Source of the DNA: Allotamlana fucoidanivorans
GTDB taxonomy: Bacteria > Bacteroidota > Bacteroidia > Flavobacteriales > Flavobacteriaceae
Direction: 5' to 3'
Assembly: GCF_045788535.1 (NCBI RefSeq)
Contig: NZ_CP074074.1
Coordinates: forward strand, 3,410,001 to 3,474,000
DNA length: 64,000 nucleotides
A program made the translations under genes and the position numbers. Under the pieces are notes generated by a model. It had not been told where the DNA came from, searched no databases, and saw only the letters and a list, made by a program, of their open reading frames with translations. Below, piece after piece: positions 1-9,289 of the stretch (positions within the stretch are counted from its first letter, which is position 1; each line of letters starts with the position of its first letter).

Positions 1-850
1 TTTCAAAATGTGCGGCCACCATAATACTCTCTTTGGGTGGTAGCTTATCTAATTTTAGGGTTATTTGGGTAGTAAATGCAAGCGTTCCTTCACTTCCAGA
101 AAGCAATTCACACATATTAAACGGCGTGTCTGAATTTGAAAAAATACTTGAGCTAATAAGTTTATCTATAGCATACCCCGTATTTCTTCTATGTATTTCA
201 GGCTTTGGAAAATTTGATAAAATTTGTTCTTGAACGGCTTTAGACTTTAATTCGTGATAAATTGTCTTATATATTGTCCCTTCTAAATTGGTTTGTTTAG
301 TCTTTTCTAAGAAATCTTCTTCAGATAGCTTGCCAAAAACAACGGTACTACCATCACTTAAAATAGTACGCATTTCAACAACTTTATCTCTAGTAACTCC
401 GTACTGTATTGAGGTTGTTCCTGATGAATTATTCCCTACCATCCCTCCTATCATACAACGATTAGAGGTAGATGTATTAGGAGCAAAAAACAAACCAAAT
501 GGTTTCAGGTAATTATTAAGCGCATCTCTAACCACACCTGGCTGTAGGGTAACGGTTTGTTCTTGCGCATTTAAAGTAATAATATTAGTAAAATACTTTG
601 AAACATCAACTACTATACCCTCACCCACACACTGGCCTGCCAATGATGTTCCTGCGGTTCTGGGAATTAATGACGTATTGTTTGTTTTAGCAAAGTCAAT
701 CAACAATTGGATATCGTCTTCATTTTTTGGATAAGCAACCGCTTGAGGCACTTTTCTATATACAGAAGCATCGGTTGCATATATGGCTTTTGTTAAGGAA
801 TCAATATATAATTCTCCTGAAAGTTTTGACTGTAAGGCTAGTAAGGACAT
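1..850 (-). CDS. FAD-linked oxidase (glycolate/D-lactate dehydrogenase type), 3' part outside window
   Basis: The open frame runs from an ATG at 850 to the left edge without a stop, so about 283 N-terminal residues are visible. It shows a PCMH-type FAD-binding domain: the PRTAGTSLAGQ segment and the later GGMVGNNSSGT segment are typical of the GlcD/D-lactate dehydrogenase family. Members oxidise 2-hydroxy acids and pass electrons to the quinone pool or Fe-S partners; many Bacteroidota versions carry a C-terminal Fe-S domain, but that part is not visible here. It is divergent from the small outer-membrane protein gene at 967. The family assignment is firm; the substrate (D-lactate, glycolate or another 2-hydroxy acid) cannot be decided. 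Confidence 0.85.
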   Translation of the reverse strand, partial: MSLLALQSKLSGELYIDSLTKAIYATDASVYRKVPQAVAYPKNEDDIQLLIDFAKTNNTSLIPRTAGTSLAGQCVGEGIVVDVSKYFTNIITLNAQEQTVTLQPGVVRDALNNYLKPFGLFFAPNTSTSNRCMIGGMVGNNSSGTTSIQYGVTRDKVVEMRTILSDGSTVVFGKLSEEDFLEKTKQTNLEGTIYKTIYHELKSKAVQEQILSNFPKPEIHRRNTGYAIDKLISSSIFSNSDTPFNMCELLSGSEGTLAFTTQITLKLDKLPPKESIMVAAHFE

Positions 851-966
851 CGTTTAAACTTTAATACAAGGATACGTAAAAATCCTATTTATTTTAATGG
901 ATTTCATGCCATACTTCCTAAAAAAGATTATATTTATCCTAACTAACATTTAAAAAATTCAATCTT

Positions 967-1392
967 ATGAAAAAATTAATCGTAGGTATTTTTTTAATAT
1001 CATCATTTGCTCTGAGCGCTCAGGAAATTGGACTTCGGTTTGGGGAAGTGTCTGGTAAAAATAATGTTGCTGTTGATGGTGTATTCCATACAGGAGGCAG
1101 TAGAATTCATGCCAATGTATCATTTGGTGATGGTGTTGGGTTAGATGCCCTTTGGGATCTAATCTACAAACCCTTAGGCGAAGATAAATTTAATTGGTAT
1201 GTAGGTGTAGGGCCTTCTGCTTACTTTGGAGATGACTTTTTATTAGGCGCAAGTGGAGAAATTGGACTAGAATATGTTTTTGAGGCTCCTATTTCTATTG
1301 GACTAGACTATCGTCCTACTTTTTGGATTGTTGAAGATACAGATATGGATTGGGGAGGTTTTGGTTTAAATATTAGATATAGATTTAACTAA
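967..1392 (+). CDS. Small outer-membrane beta-barrel-like protein
   Basis: A 141-residue protein with a clear N-terminal signal peptide ending near ALSAQ. The rest alternates hydrophobic and polar residues and ends in RYRFN, with a terminal aromatic residue typical of outer-membrane barrels. It resembles the protein at 3137: both have an FNWY-G-G segment and a G-IG-EY-F-PI-LD-RP block near the C terminus. No enzymatic motif is visible and the function is unknown. It is followed by a hairpin terminator and lies upstream of mltF. Confidence 0.7.
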   Translation: MKKLIVGIFLISSFALSAQEIGLRFGEVSGKNNVAVDGVFHTGGSRIHANVSFGDGVGLDALWDLIYKPLGEDKFNWYVGVGPSAYFGDDFLLGASGEIGLEYVFEAPISIGLDYRPTFWIVEDTDMDWGGFGLNIRYRFN

Positions 1393-1421
1393 AATAACTT
1401 CACTAGTAAATTTTTCATAAA

Positions 1422-1447
1422 GGCCCCTTAATTAGAGGGCTTTTTTT
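1422..1447 (+). terminator. Putative rho-independent terminator
   Basis: A short GC-rich inverted repeat (GCCC paired with GGGC, extended by imperfect pairs around an AT loop) runs directly into seven T residues. It sits about 30 bases after the stop of the small outer-membrane protein gene and before mltF. The stem is short, so this is moderate evidence. Confidence 0.55.
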
Positions 1448-1502
1448 ATGTTTGAGATAATCTATTCTTTTTATATTACAGGTTATAACTAAAACCAATG
1501 AT

Positions 1503-2957
1503 ATGATACGTTCTTTTTCTATTTGGGTATTGATTACTATAATGTTCTTTAGTTGTCAATTTAATCAAAAAAAGAGCGTAGAAAACCATGATTTATTTCA
1601 AAAAAGCACAATTTCAAAACCTATTTCATTTGATTTGGATGCCATAAAAACAAGAGACACCCTAAGAGCCATCGTTTTAAGTGGTCCCACCAGTTTTTTT
1701 GTTTACAAAGGCGAAAGCATGGGTTTTGAGTATGACCTTCTTCAACAATTAGCTAAAGAATTGAACCTAAGTTTAGAAATTATAGTGGCTCCTAATTTTA
1801 ATGTTTTGGGAGAATGGTTAAATAGCGGAAAAGGCGATATTGTAGCGCATAATTTCACACCCACCAAAACAAGAAAAGAAAAGTTCACGTTTACAAATTA
1901 CCTATATCTTACCAAACAAGTTCTTGTGCAACGTAAACCTGATAACTGGCGGAACTTAAAACTACATCAAATTGAAAATATGCTAATAACGGACGCCATT
2001 GATCTGATTGGTGACACGGTAAACGTACGTAAATATTCTTCCTATAAAATGCGTTTAGAAAATTTTATGGAAGAAACAGGTGGTCATATTCACATCAATG
2101 AAGTTGATGCTACGCTTACCACAGATGAGTTAATCGGCATGGTGGCAGCAGGAGATCTTAAATATACCATAGCCGATAACACCATAGCTGAAATGCATGC
2201 CATTTATTTTAAAAATATTGATGTTTCTACCCCCATAAGTCTGTCTCAAAAAGCATCATGGGTTATACGACGAAACGCACCTCAACTTCAAAAGGCTTTA
2301 AATACATGGATACAAAAACTTAGGAAAACTACAGATTATTATGTTATTTATAATCGCTATTTTCAAAATAGTAGAATTATAAAAAAGCATGTAAACAGTG
2401 ATTATTATTTAACGAAAACCAAGCAATTAAGTCCGTATGATGATTTAATAAAAAAGTATTCTGAAAACTTACCTTGGGATTGGGTTATGCTGGCCAGTCA
2501 GATATTTCAAGAATCAAGATTTGATCCGAAGGCACAAAGTTGGGCAAAAGCACAAGGTTTAATGCAAATTATGCCTAGTACAGCTAGAGAATTAGGAATT
2601 GAAGATACCTCTCACCCCGAAGAAAGTATAAAAGCAGGCACTTTTTATCTATTAAAGCTTTGGAACAAATGGGATACTGTTGAAGATTTTGACACCAGAC
2701 TAAAGTATACTTTAGCTAGTTATAATGCGGGGTTAAACCATTTAAAAGATGCAGTAACCCTAACAAAAGCGGAAGGATTAGACCCCAACCATTGGCAAAA
2801 TATTGAAGCATCTTTATTAAAATTAACCTACCGAAAATATTTCTCAAGAAAGGATATAAAATATGGATATATTCATGGTATTGAGCCTGTAAATTATGTC
2901 AAAGAAATTTTTGAACGCTACAATTTATATATACAACTTCTTGACACTGCTGAATAA
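1503..2957 (+). CDS. mltF: Membrane-bound lytic transglycosylase, MltF type
   Basis: A 484-residue lipoprotein (lipobox ending in FFSC near residue 18). Residues about 50-280 form a solute-binding-protein family 3 domain (signature GFEYDLLQQLAKEL, then a KGDIVAHNFTPT segment). Residues about 310-470 form an SLT transglycosylase domain with the FQESRF motif; Glu337 is the expected catalytic acid, followed by AQGLMQIMPSTA and LASYNAG. MltF enzymes cleave the MurNAc-GlcNAc bond of peptidoglycan to 1,6-anhydro-MurNAc ends, with the N-terminal domain regulating activity. It would act in the periplasm, anchored to a membrane. It lies between two related small outer-membrane protein genes. Confidence 0.92.
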   Translation: MIRSFSIWVLITIMFFSCQFNQKKSVENHDLFQKSTISKPISFDLDAIKTRDTLRAIVLSGPTSFFVYKGESMGFEYDLLQQLAKELNLSLEIIVAPNFNVLGEWLNSGKGDIVAHNFTPTKTRKEKFTFTNYLYLTKQVLVQRKPDNWRNLKLHQIENMLITDAIDLIGDTVNVRKYSSYKMRLENFMEETGGHIHINEVDATLTTDELIGMVAAGDLKYTIADNTIAEMHAIYFKNIDVSTPISLSQKASWVIRRNAPQLQKALNTWIQKLRKTTDYYVIYNRYFQNSRIIKKHVNSDYYLTKTKQLSPYDDLIKKYSENLPWDWVMLASQIFQESRFDPKAQSWAKAQGLMQIMPSTARELGIEDTSHPEESIKAGTFYLLKLWNKWDTVEDFDTRLKYTLASYNAGLNHLKDAVTLTKAEGLDPNHWQNIEASLLKLTYRKYFSRKDIKYGYIHGIEPVNYVKEIFERYNLYIQLLDTAE

Positions 2958-3047
2958 AAAACACACCTATTTATTAGCCATCTATAGGACCTCTAAATTC
3001 ATATAAAAAGAATATATTTTCTATTTAGATTTATTAAGGTTTCACCT

Positions 3048-3055
3048 TACATTTG
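3048..3055 (+). promoter_or_regulatory. Possible Bacteroidota -7 promoter element
   Basis: TACATTTG matches the Bacteroidota -7 consensus TAnnTTTG. It lies about 80 bases before the start codon of the outer-membrane protein gene at 3137. I do not find a good TTG -33 element at the usual spacing, so the call rests on one half of the promoter. Confidence 0.35.
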
Positions 3056-3136
3056 TTGCCTTACAAATATACACCCCACGATCTAAACTCTTGTTTATAT
3101 CGTATAAATTAATAGGAAACTTAAAAAAACAACTTT

Positions 3137-3628
3137 ATGAAAAAATTATTTGTTTTATCATTAATCGTATTTGGATTTACCCTTACAACGAATGCTCAAG
3201 AAATTTCAAAAAATGCTTTAGGACTCAGACTAGGAGATAGTGATGGTTTTGGAGCCGAAGTATCATGGCAGCATGCATTGGGTGGCAATAATAGGTTAGA
3301 AGTTGATTTAGGATGGAGAGATAGTAGAAATTACGACGGTTTCAAACTAACAGGCCTATACCAATGGGTATGGCTTCTAGATGGAAACTTTAACTGGTAT
3401 GCTGGTGCTGGTGGAGGTTTAGGATCTTATAGTTTTGAAGACAAATTTGGTTATAGATCTTCTGACACTTTCGTTTTTCTTGCTGGTGATATAGGAATTG
3501 AGTACAATTTTAACATCCCTCTTCTGTTATCTTTAGACTTCAGACCAGAAATTGGTTTTGGAGACGAAACATACAATAACAATGATTTAGATTTTGATAT
3601 TGCGTTAGGTATTCGATTCCAGTTCTAA
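3137..3628 (+). CDS. Small outer-membrane beta-barrel-like protein
   Basis: A 163-residue protein with a signal peptide (cleavage near TTNAQ) and a barrel-like C terminus ending in GIRFQF, where the last residue is Phe. It is a probable paralogue of the protein at 967: both share an FNWYAG-type segment, a G-IG-EYNF-IPL-LDFRP block and similar length. Aromatic and glycine-rich alternating strands suggest an eight-strand-type barrel. No catalytic motif is seen and the function is unknown. A very strong terminator hairpin follows immediately. Confidence 0.7.
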   Translation: MKKLFVLSLIVFGFTLTTNAQEISKNALGLRLGDSDGFGAEVSWQHALGGNNRLEVDLGWRDSRNYDGFKLTGLYQWVWLLDGNFNWYAGAGGGLGSYSFEDKFGYRSSDTFVFLAGDIGIEYNFNIPLLLSLDFRPEIGFGDETYNNNDLDFDIALGIRFQF

Positions 3629-3652
3629 AAAAAATTCAATGTATTTTTTAAT

Positions 3653-3690
3653 AATAGGCCTGCAATGGTATTGCAGGCCTATTTATTTTT
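3653..3690 (+). terminator. Strong rho-independent terminator
   Basis: A perfect 13-bp inverted repeat (AATAGGCCTGCAA at 3653-3665 and its complement at 3671-3683) around a 5-base loop, followed by a T-rich run. It lies between the outer-membrane protein gene on + and bshA on -, and best fits termination of the + transcript. Confidence 0.85.
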
Positions 3691-3712
3691 AAACGGTTAT
3701 GTGTTTATCTTC

Positions 3713-4852
3713 TTAAATGACCAAACACTTGGCCAATGTATCTTCATAAATGGCTTCATACTGTGGCACTATAGTGTGTAAATCAAATTTTTTAGATTGC
3801 TTAATGGCATTAGCTTTAAACATTTTTAAGCGGTTTTCATCACTTAAAATATACAATGCATTTTTTGTCATATCGTCAACATCACCTACATTACTTAAAA
3901 AGCCCGACATCCCATGAACGTTAACTTCTGGAATCCCTCCTGTATTACTAGAAATTACTGGTACACCAGAGGCCATGGCTTCTAACGCTGCTAAGCCAAA
4001 ACTCTCTGTCTGTGAGGGTAATAAAAACAAATCACTAAAACATAAAATTTTATCAATTTCATTACTTTTTCCAAAGAAAACCACCTTATCTAAAATGCCT
4101 AATTCCTGACAGCGAAGTTCTACTTTTTCTTTCTCGGGGCCTTCGCCTATAAACATCAGTTTAGCGGGCATTTCTTTCTGAATGCTATAAAAAACACTAA
4201 TCACATCCTGAACACGTTTTACTGGCCGTAAATTACTTATATGCGTAATAATTTTTTCGTCATCTTTCGCCATCATGCCTCTTTGGCAATCTGTAAACCC
4301 TTGTCCGTTATGTTTTTCTAAATCTATAAAATTAGGAACAACATATATATCATTTTTAATATCAAACAAACGTAATGTATCATCCTTTAAACTTTGAGAA
4401 ACGGCAGTTACAGCATCTGATTTATTAATACTAAAGGTTACCGCTGGCTTATAAAAAGGGTGGCTGCCTACCAAAGTGATATCTGTACCATGTAAAGTGG
4501 TTACTATTGGGACATAAATACCTTCTTCTTGTAACATCTTCTTGGCCATGTATGCGGCGTAGGCATGTGGGATAGCATAATGCACATGTAAAATGTCTAT
4601 TTGATGGAGTTTTACCATGTCAACCAACTTACTAGATAATGCTAACTCATAAGGTTGATAATGAAACAACGGATATTCTGGAACATTCACCTCATGATAG
4701 TGTACATTATGACTAATTAACTCTAACCTAACAGGTTGGCTATACGTAATAAAATGAATCTCATGACCACGTTTAGACAGTTCTAAACCTAATTCTGTTG
4801 CCACAACACCACTACCTCCAAACGTTGGATAACAAACTATTCCTATTTTCAT
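3713..4852 (-). CDS. bshA: N-acetyl-alpha-D-glucosaminyl L-malate synthase BshA
   Basis: A 379-residue GT4-family glycosyltransferase. It joins UDP-GlcNAc to L-malate in the first step of bacillithiol synthesis, in the cytoplasm. The N terminus MKIGIVCYPTFGGSGVVATE, the HVHYAIPHA segment and the TTLHGTDIT block are diagnostic of BshA. The GT4 donor-site motif is seen as ESFGLAALEAMASGVPVISS. Length fits the family. It is convergent with the outer-membrane protein gene at 3137 and lies downstream of the GH3 fusion gene in the same direction. The other bacillithiol genes (bshB, bshC) are not in this window. Confidence 0.95.
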   Translation of the reverse strand: MKIGIVCYPTFGGSGVVATELGLELSKRGHEIHFITYSQPVRLELISHNVHYHEVNVPEYPLFHYQPYELALSSKLVDMVKLHQIDILHVHYAIPHAYAAYMAKKMLQEEGIYVPIVTTLHGTDITLVGSHPFYKPAVTFSINKSDAVTAVSQSLKDDTLRLFDIKNDIYVVPNFIDLEKHNGQGFTDCQRGMMAKDDEKIITHISNLRPVKRVQDVISVFYSIQKEMPAKLMFIGEGPEKEKVELRCQELGILDKVVFFGKSNEIDKILCFSDLFLLPSQTESFGLAALEAMASGVPVISSNTGGIPEVNVHGMSGFLSNVGDVDDMTKNALYILSDENRLKMFKANAIKQSKKFDLHTIVPQYEAIYEDTLAKCLVI

Positions 4853-4927
4853 TATTATGCTTTTGTATGATATCTTAATAAGTCAATAATTCGTCTTAAA
4901 AACTTACAGTAACATCCATTAATTTTT

Positions 4928-7846
4928 TTAATCAACTATGGCTTCATAGATAAACCGTTGAATTTCAGTTCTAATATTTTCTCTTAATAATAAGTTTTTA
5001 CCTGCTCTTGGATAGGTTCTATTTGCCAAAAACACATAAACAATTTCTTCTTCTGGATCGGCCCATGCATAAGTTCCTGTAAATCCTGAATGCCCAAAAC
5101 TTGTCATTGAGATGCAGCCACAGGTAGGACCATCATCCTCTAGTTGTGGTTTATCAAAACCGACACCTCTTCTATTGTCTTCACTACAAAAATAGCAGGT
5201 ATTAAATTTATCAATGGTCTCTGGTTTTAAAAATCGCTTACCCCCATAATATCCTTTTTGTAAATACATTTGCATAATTTTTGCCACATCATTAGCATTA
5301 CTAAAAACACCTGCATGACCACCAATACCATTTTGCATAGCTGCCCCCATATCATGTACATACCCATGTACTTTTTGATATCTGTAATAGTCATCAATCT
5401 CTGTAGGTACAATTTTTTTACTGCTTATTTTATGATACGGATTATACATGGTATAATTTGCCCCTAAGGGTTCATAAAAATGTGCCTCCGTTAATTGCTC
5501 TAACGTTCTGTCATAGTGGTACTCAATAAACTCTTTTAAAATATAATAAGGAAAATCACTGTAACGGTATTTTAATCGGTCTAGCAACTCAGACTCTCTA
5601 ATTATTTTTGGGATAGAATCCTGATAGTCTGTTCTTAAAAATAGATTTTTTGATACTTCAATATTAAACTCTGCACTGCGCTTTGCTCTGTAATATTTAG
5701 GACTTGGTTTTTTAGTTTCTAAATCAAGAGTATTGTAATAAAATGGTTCCCAAGGTCTTAACCGCGCATAATGAGACAACATGGCTTTTAATGTAATATT
5801 TTCTTTATTTGATCCCTTATATTCTGGTAAAATTTCAGATAATTTGGTATCTAAACTCACAACACCTTGCTCTTCAAGTTCCATAAGTAAGGGTAAGGTG
5901 GCCAATATTTTCGTTAACGACGCAACGTCATAAATATCATCAAAACCTATTTTTTCTTTGCCTTCATACGTGTGTTTTCCAAAATTTTTGTTGTAAATCA
6001 CTTTTCCTTTTCTGGCAATCAATAGTTGAACACCTGGAGTCATTTCATTTTTAATCGCATAATTTACAAGAGAATCTACTTTTTTTAACTTCTCTGAACT
6101 CATTCCAACGCGCTCAGGAATAGTATAACTAAGACGTTTTAATTCATTGGTATAAATTCCTGAAAACTTTGTAAAATAATCGCCCACTGAAACTGGCAAA
6201 TGCCCTTTTGAAGGTAAGGCTCCAAAAAGAATTTGAGCAGATTTTTCTTGTGCTGTTTTACTATTTTGATAACTAACTACAATGCTTTCAATATTATCAA
6301 TACGCTTTAAATCCGACAAGGCATAGGGTTTTACAAAAACGTTAAGTATCACCTTATGGGTTTCTGCAATACTATCAATCCATTCTAGCTGTTCTTCAGA
6401 GAACTCATAAGCTTTCCATGGATTAGCGTTTGAACGGTGAAAACCAATAATTACCGTGTTATATACTTGTAATTTATTTTTTAAGTCCTCCAGAGAGTCG
6501 CCTTGTAAAGCATGAACCTTCCCGAATTTTTTCAATGCATTAAAAAATGGTATACCTGAATCATCTCCAAGCTCAATATAGGCTATTGTTTTTGTCTCTA
6601 GGTCTCTCAACGGCAGTAGATCCCCTTCATTTTTAACTATGGTAATGGCATTTTCAAATAATTCCTCATTAAGCACATCATCTTTTAAACGGTTAAGATC
6701 TTTTGATAAATCAGCAATAGCAACTGGTTTATAGTTATGTAAGCCTACTTTATATTTGGCCTGAAGAATCTTTTTTACAGAGTATGCCAACCTACTTTCA
6801 CTGATATCCCCTTTTTTATAGGCTTCAATAATTTTTGAGGTACCAATACCAACATCTTCAGACATAAGCATAACATCATTACCCGCTTTAAATGCCGCTA
6901 AATCTATATCGCTCGTTTCATCAAAATCTGCAGCACCTTTCATGGTCAAGGCATCGGTAAAAATTAACCCTTGAAAACCTAATTGGTTCTTTAAAATATC
7001 GGTCACTATGTGGTGTGATAATGACGATGGAGAATTTTCCTTAGCTTCTAAACTCGGTACATTTAAATGAGCCACCATAACACTGGATAAACCAGCTTTT
7101 ATGAGCTGTTTGTATGGATATAATTCTACTGAATCAATCCGCTTTTCATCAAAATGTATTGTTGGTAAGGTTTTGTGCGAATCTTGATCTGTATCACCAT
7201 GCCCCGGAAAATGTTTCGCGTTTGCCAAAACACCACTGCCTTGCATGCCTTTCATAAAAGCTAGTGCCTTCTGCGTAACGTCATCACGACTTTCTCCAAA
7301 AGATCTATTACCTATAATTGGGTTTTTAGGATTCGTATTTATATCTACTACGGGTGCAAAATTAAAATGTACCCCTAAACGTTTGCAGTGCTCACCTATT
7401 TGTTTCCCTGTTTGTTCTACTAATTTATTATCCTTTATCGCCCCTAAAGTCATATTCCACGGAAAGGCATAGGTTGAATCAAGTCTCATGCTCAATCCCC
7501 ATTCAGCATCCATACCAATAAGCATTGGTAACTTAGATAAGGCTTGTAATTCATTATTCAATTTAGCCTGACGGTATGGTCCTCCATTGGAATAAATAAT
7601 CCCACCTATATGATGCTCCTTTATGCCTTTAACAACTTTTATCTTGGATTGAGCATCTAGATTTGACATGACCTGAACCATGTATAACTGCCCTACTTTC
7701 TCCTTTAAAGACATGCTATTGTAAACACTATCTACCCATTTCTCTTGAGCAGCAACATCTTTTGATAGCAAAGGATTTATGTTTTTTTGACTGAAACTTA
7801 AAACAGTACAAAGCAGGCTTAAAATTGATATATAGATATGGCGCAT
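4928..7846 (-). CDS. Beta-N-acetylglucosaminidase (GH3, NagZ type) fused to a beta-lactamase-like domain
   Basis: A 972-residue secreted protein with an N-terminal signal peptide (ILSLLCTVLSFSQ). Residues about 35-370 form a GH3 domain with the NagZ signature KHFPGHGDTDQDSH, whose Asp-His pair acts as acid/base in NagZ enzymes. About 390-560 resembles a GH3 C-terminal domain. From about 590 on there is a serine beta-lactamase/penicillin-binding-like domain with an S-x-x-K motif (ASLTK, Ser643 and Lys646) and a late GHSGFTGT segment. The fusion is known in Bacteroidota and is thought to act in peptidoglycan recycling or remodelling. The activity of the second domain (esterase, DD-peptidase or other) is not decided by sequence. 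Confidence 0.9.
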   Translation of the reverse strand: MRHIYISILSLLCTVLSFSQKNINPLLSKDVAAQEKWVDSVYNSMSLKEKVGQLYMVQVMSNLDAQSKIKVVKGIKEHHIGGIIYSNGGPYRQAKLNNELQALSKLPMLIGMDAEWGLSMRLDSTYAFPWNMTLGAIKDNKLVEQTGKQIGEHCKRLGVHFNFAPVVDINTNPKNPIIGNRSFGESRDDVTQKALAFMKGMQGSGVLANAKHFPGHGDTDQDSHKTLPTIHFDEKRIDSVELYPYKQLIKAGLSSVMVAHLNVPSLEAKENSPSSLSHHIVTDILKNQLGFQGLIFTDALTMKGAADFDETSDIDLAAFKAGNDVMLMSEDVGIGTSKIIEAYKKGDISESRLAYSVKKILQAKYKVGLHNYKPVAIADLSKDLNRLKDDVLNEELFENAITIVKNEGDLLPLRDLETKTIAYIELGDDSGIPFFNALKKFGKVHALQGDSLEDLKNKLQVYNTVIIGFHRSNANPWKAYEFSEEQLEWIDSIAETHKVILNVFVKPYALSDLKRIDNIESIVVSYQNSKTAQEKSAQILFGALPSKGHLPVSVGDYFTKFSGIYTNELKRLSYTIPERVGMSSEKLKKVDSLVNYAIKNEMTPGVQLLIARKGKVIYNKNFGKHTYEGKEKIGFDDIYDVASLTKILATLPLLMELEEQGVVSLDTKLSEILPEYKGSNKENITLKAMLSHYARLRPWEPFYYNTLDLETKKPSPKYYRAKRSAEFNIEVSKNLFLRTDYQDSIPKIIRESELLDRLKYRYSDFPYYILKEFIEYHYDRTLEQLTEAHFYEPLGANYTMYNPYHKISSKKIVPTEIDDYYRYQKVHGYVHDMGAAMQNGIGGHAGVFSNANDVAKIMQMYLQKGYYGGKRFLKPETIDKFNTCYFCSEDNRRGVGFDKPQLEDDGPTCGCISMTSFGHSGFTGTYAWADPEEEIVYVFLANRTYPRAGKNLLLRENIRTEIQRFIYEAIVD

Positions 7847-7962
7847 ATGGATTAATTATAAGGTTTTAATAGCTAAGAAACACTAATAATCATGCCAAAA
7901 TAACACTTTTTAAAAGAAGATAAAAAGTCTTTAAGATAGATTTATATTTAAATAGGATATCG

Positions 7963-8448
7963 TTACTTTATAAAACGACTATGCCAACTTTCACTAGCAG
8001 GCACTTCCCAATTTTCATTGAATTCCTTAATATTAGCCACCAAATTATTGAAGACAATGGTGTTTTTAGATACGGCTTTGTCTTTGGCCATTTTTCTAAA
8101 ATCAGTTAAAGACTTATACGCTATATATGCGCCTTGTTTGTAGGATACATTCATTTTATCCATCAAATCTACGTTGTAATCTTGTTCTAATTGTTGAATA
8201 AAATGAACGGAGGCGTCTATAGAACAACCCGTTGCCACATTCATGCTTTGATTTAACCCTAAAACAATAAAACGCTTATATTTAACAACATAACCCGCTT
8301 GTAAATCACCTCCATGAGCTGTCCAGTTTTCAATAAACGTTTCAAGCTTTGATTGTATTTCCTCTAATTCTTCTTCAGTAAACGAGCGGTTGGCTTGATA
8401 AATCCAAACCCGTGATTCTTCTGGTAATGTATTGAAATCTACTAGCAT
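7963..8448 (-). CDS. Conserved Bacteroidota protein of unknown function
   Basis: A 161-residue soluble protein beginning MLVDFNTLPEESRVWIYQA. I recognise it as a conserved Flavobacteriia family often labelled ABC transporter ATPase in databases, but no Walker A, Walker B or ABC signature motif is present, so that label is not supported. An in-frame ATG seven codons upstream (8469) is possible; I prefer 8448 because the conserved sequence starts there. It follows the CCG-domain Fe-S protein gene within about 30 bases in the same direction and is probably co-transcribed with it. Confidence 0.75.
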   Translation of the reverse strand: MLVDFNTLPEESRVWIYQANRSFTEEELEEIQSKLETFIENWTAHGGDLQAGYVVKYKRFIVLGLNQSMNVATGCSIDASVHFIQQLEQDYNVDLMDKMNVSYKQGAYIAYKSLTDFRKMAKDKAVSKNTIVFNNLVANIKEFNENWEVPASESWHSRFIK

Positions 8449-8478
8449 GTTTTCTTTTTTTAGTCTCAAGTATATGTT

Positions 8479-9270
8479 TTACAAATCCTGAGCGTTAGCA
8501 ATAAGTTCTGCGATGTCTAAAACAGCAACAGCATTTTCTTTTTCTTTGGCTTTTACACCGTCTGTCATCATGGTATTACAAAACGGACATCCGGCAGCAA
8601 TAATCTCTGGTTTGGTTTCCAGAGCCTGTTCTGTACGTTCTATATTTACTTCCTTATCCCCTTTTTCAGCATCTTTAAACATTTGTGCGCCTCCAGCACC
8701 ACAGCATAATCCGTTACTTTTACACTTTCGCATTTCAACTAATTCAGCTTCCAACTTTTGAATCAGCTCACGTGGTGCCTCATAAACATTATTAGCACGC
8801 CCTAAATAACACGGGTCATGGAAAGTGATTCGCTTACCTTTAAATCTACCACCCTCAACCGTTAATCTGCCTTCTTCAAATAATGACTTTAAAAACTGTG
8901 TATGATGTAGCACCTCATAATGACCGCCTAAACCTGGGTATTCGTTTTTTATGGTATTAAAACAATGCGGACAAGCAGTAACAATCTTTTTAATATCATA
9001 GGCATTTAAAACCTCAATATTGGTAGCAGCCTGCATTTGAAATAAAAACTCATTTCCTGCGCGCTTGGCTGGATCTCCAGTACAGCTTTCTTCAGCACCT
9101 AAAACAGCAAAGTCTACATTCGCCTTATTTAATAATTTCACAAAGGCTTTTGTAATTTTTTTTGCTCGGTCATCAAAACTTCCAGCACATCCCACCCAAA
9201 ACAGTACTTCGGGTTGTTTGCCTTGCCCCATATATTCGGCCATTGTTGGTACTTTGAGTAGATTGCTCAT
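8479..9270 (-). CDS. CCG-domain Fe-S oxidoreductase (HdrB/LutA-like)
   Basis: About 263 residues with two cysteine-rich CCG domains: VGCAGSFDD...ACPHCF in the first half, and HDPCYLGR...CCGAGG...AAGCPFC in the second. Such domains bind a noncubane 4Fe-4S cluster in heterodisulfide-reductase subunit B and occur in LutA/GlpC-type proteins. The start at 9270 (MSNLLKVPTMAEYM) is preferred over the ATG three codons upstream because the family begins there. It forms a pair with the membrane Fe-S protein at 9377, separated by a repeat element, and together they probably move electrons between quinone and a soluble partner. The physiological partner is unknown. Confidence 0.88.
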   Translation of the reverse strand: MSNLLKVPTMAEYMGQGKQPEVLFWVGCAGSFDDRAKKITKAFVKLLNKANVDFAVLGAEESCTGDPAKRAGNEFLFQMQAATNIEVLNAYDIKKIVTACPHCFNTIKNEYPGLGGHYEVLHHTQFLKSLFEEGRLTVEGGRFKGKRITFHDPCYLGRANNVYEAPRELIQKLEAELVEMRKCKSNGLCCGAGGAQMFKDAEKGDKEVNIERTEQALETKPEIIAAGCPFCNTMMTDGVKAKEKENAVAVLDIAELIANAQDL

Positions 9271-9289
9271 GTGATACATTATGTTTTTT

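Noticed and set aside
7963..8448. Database-style label ABC transporter ATPase for this protein
   Set aside because: No Walker A, Walker B or ABC signature is present in the 161 residues.
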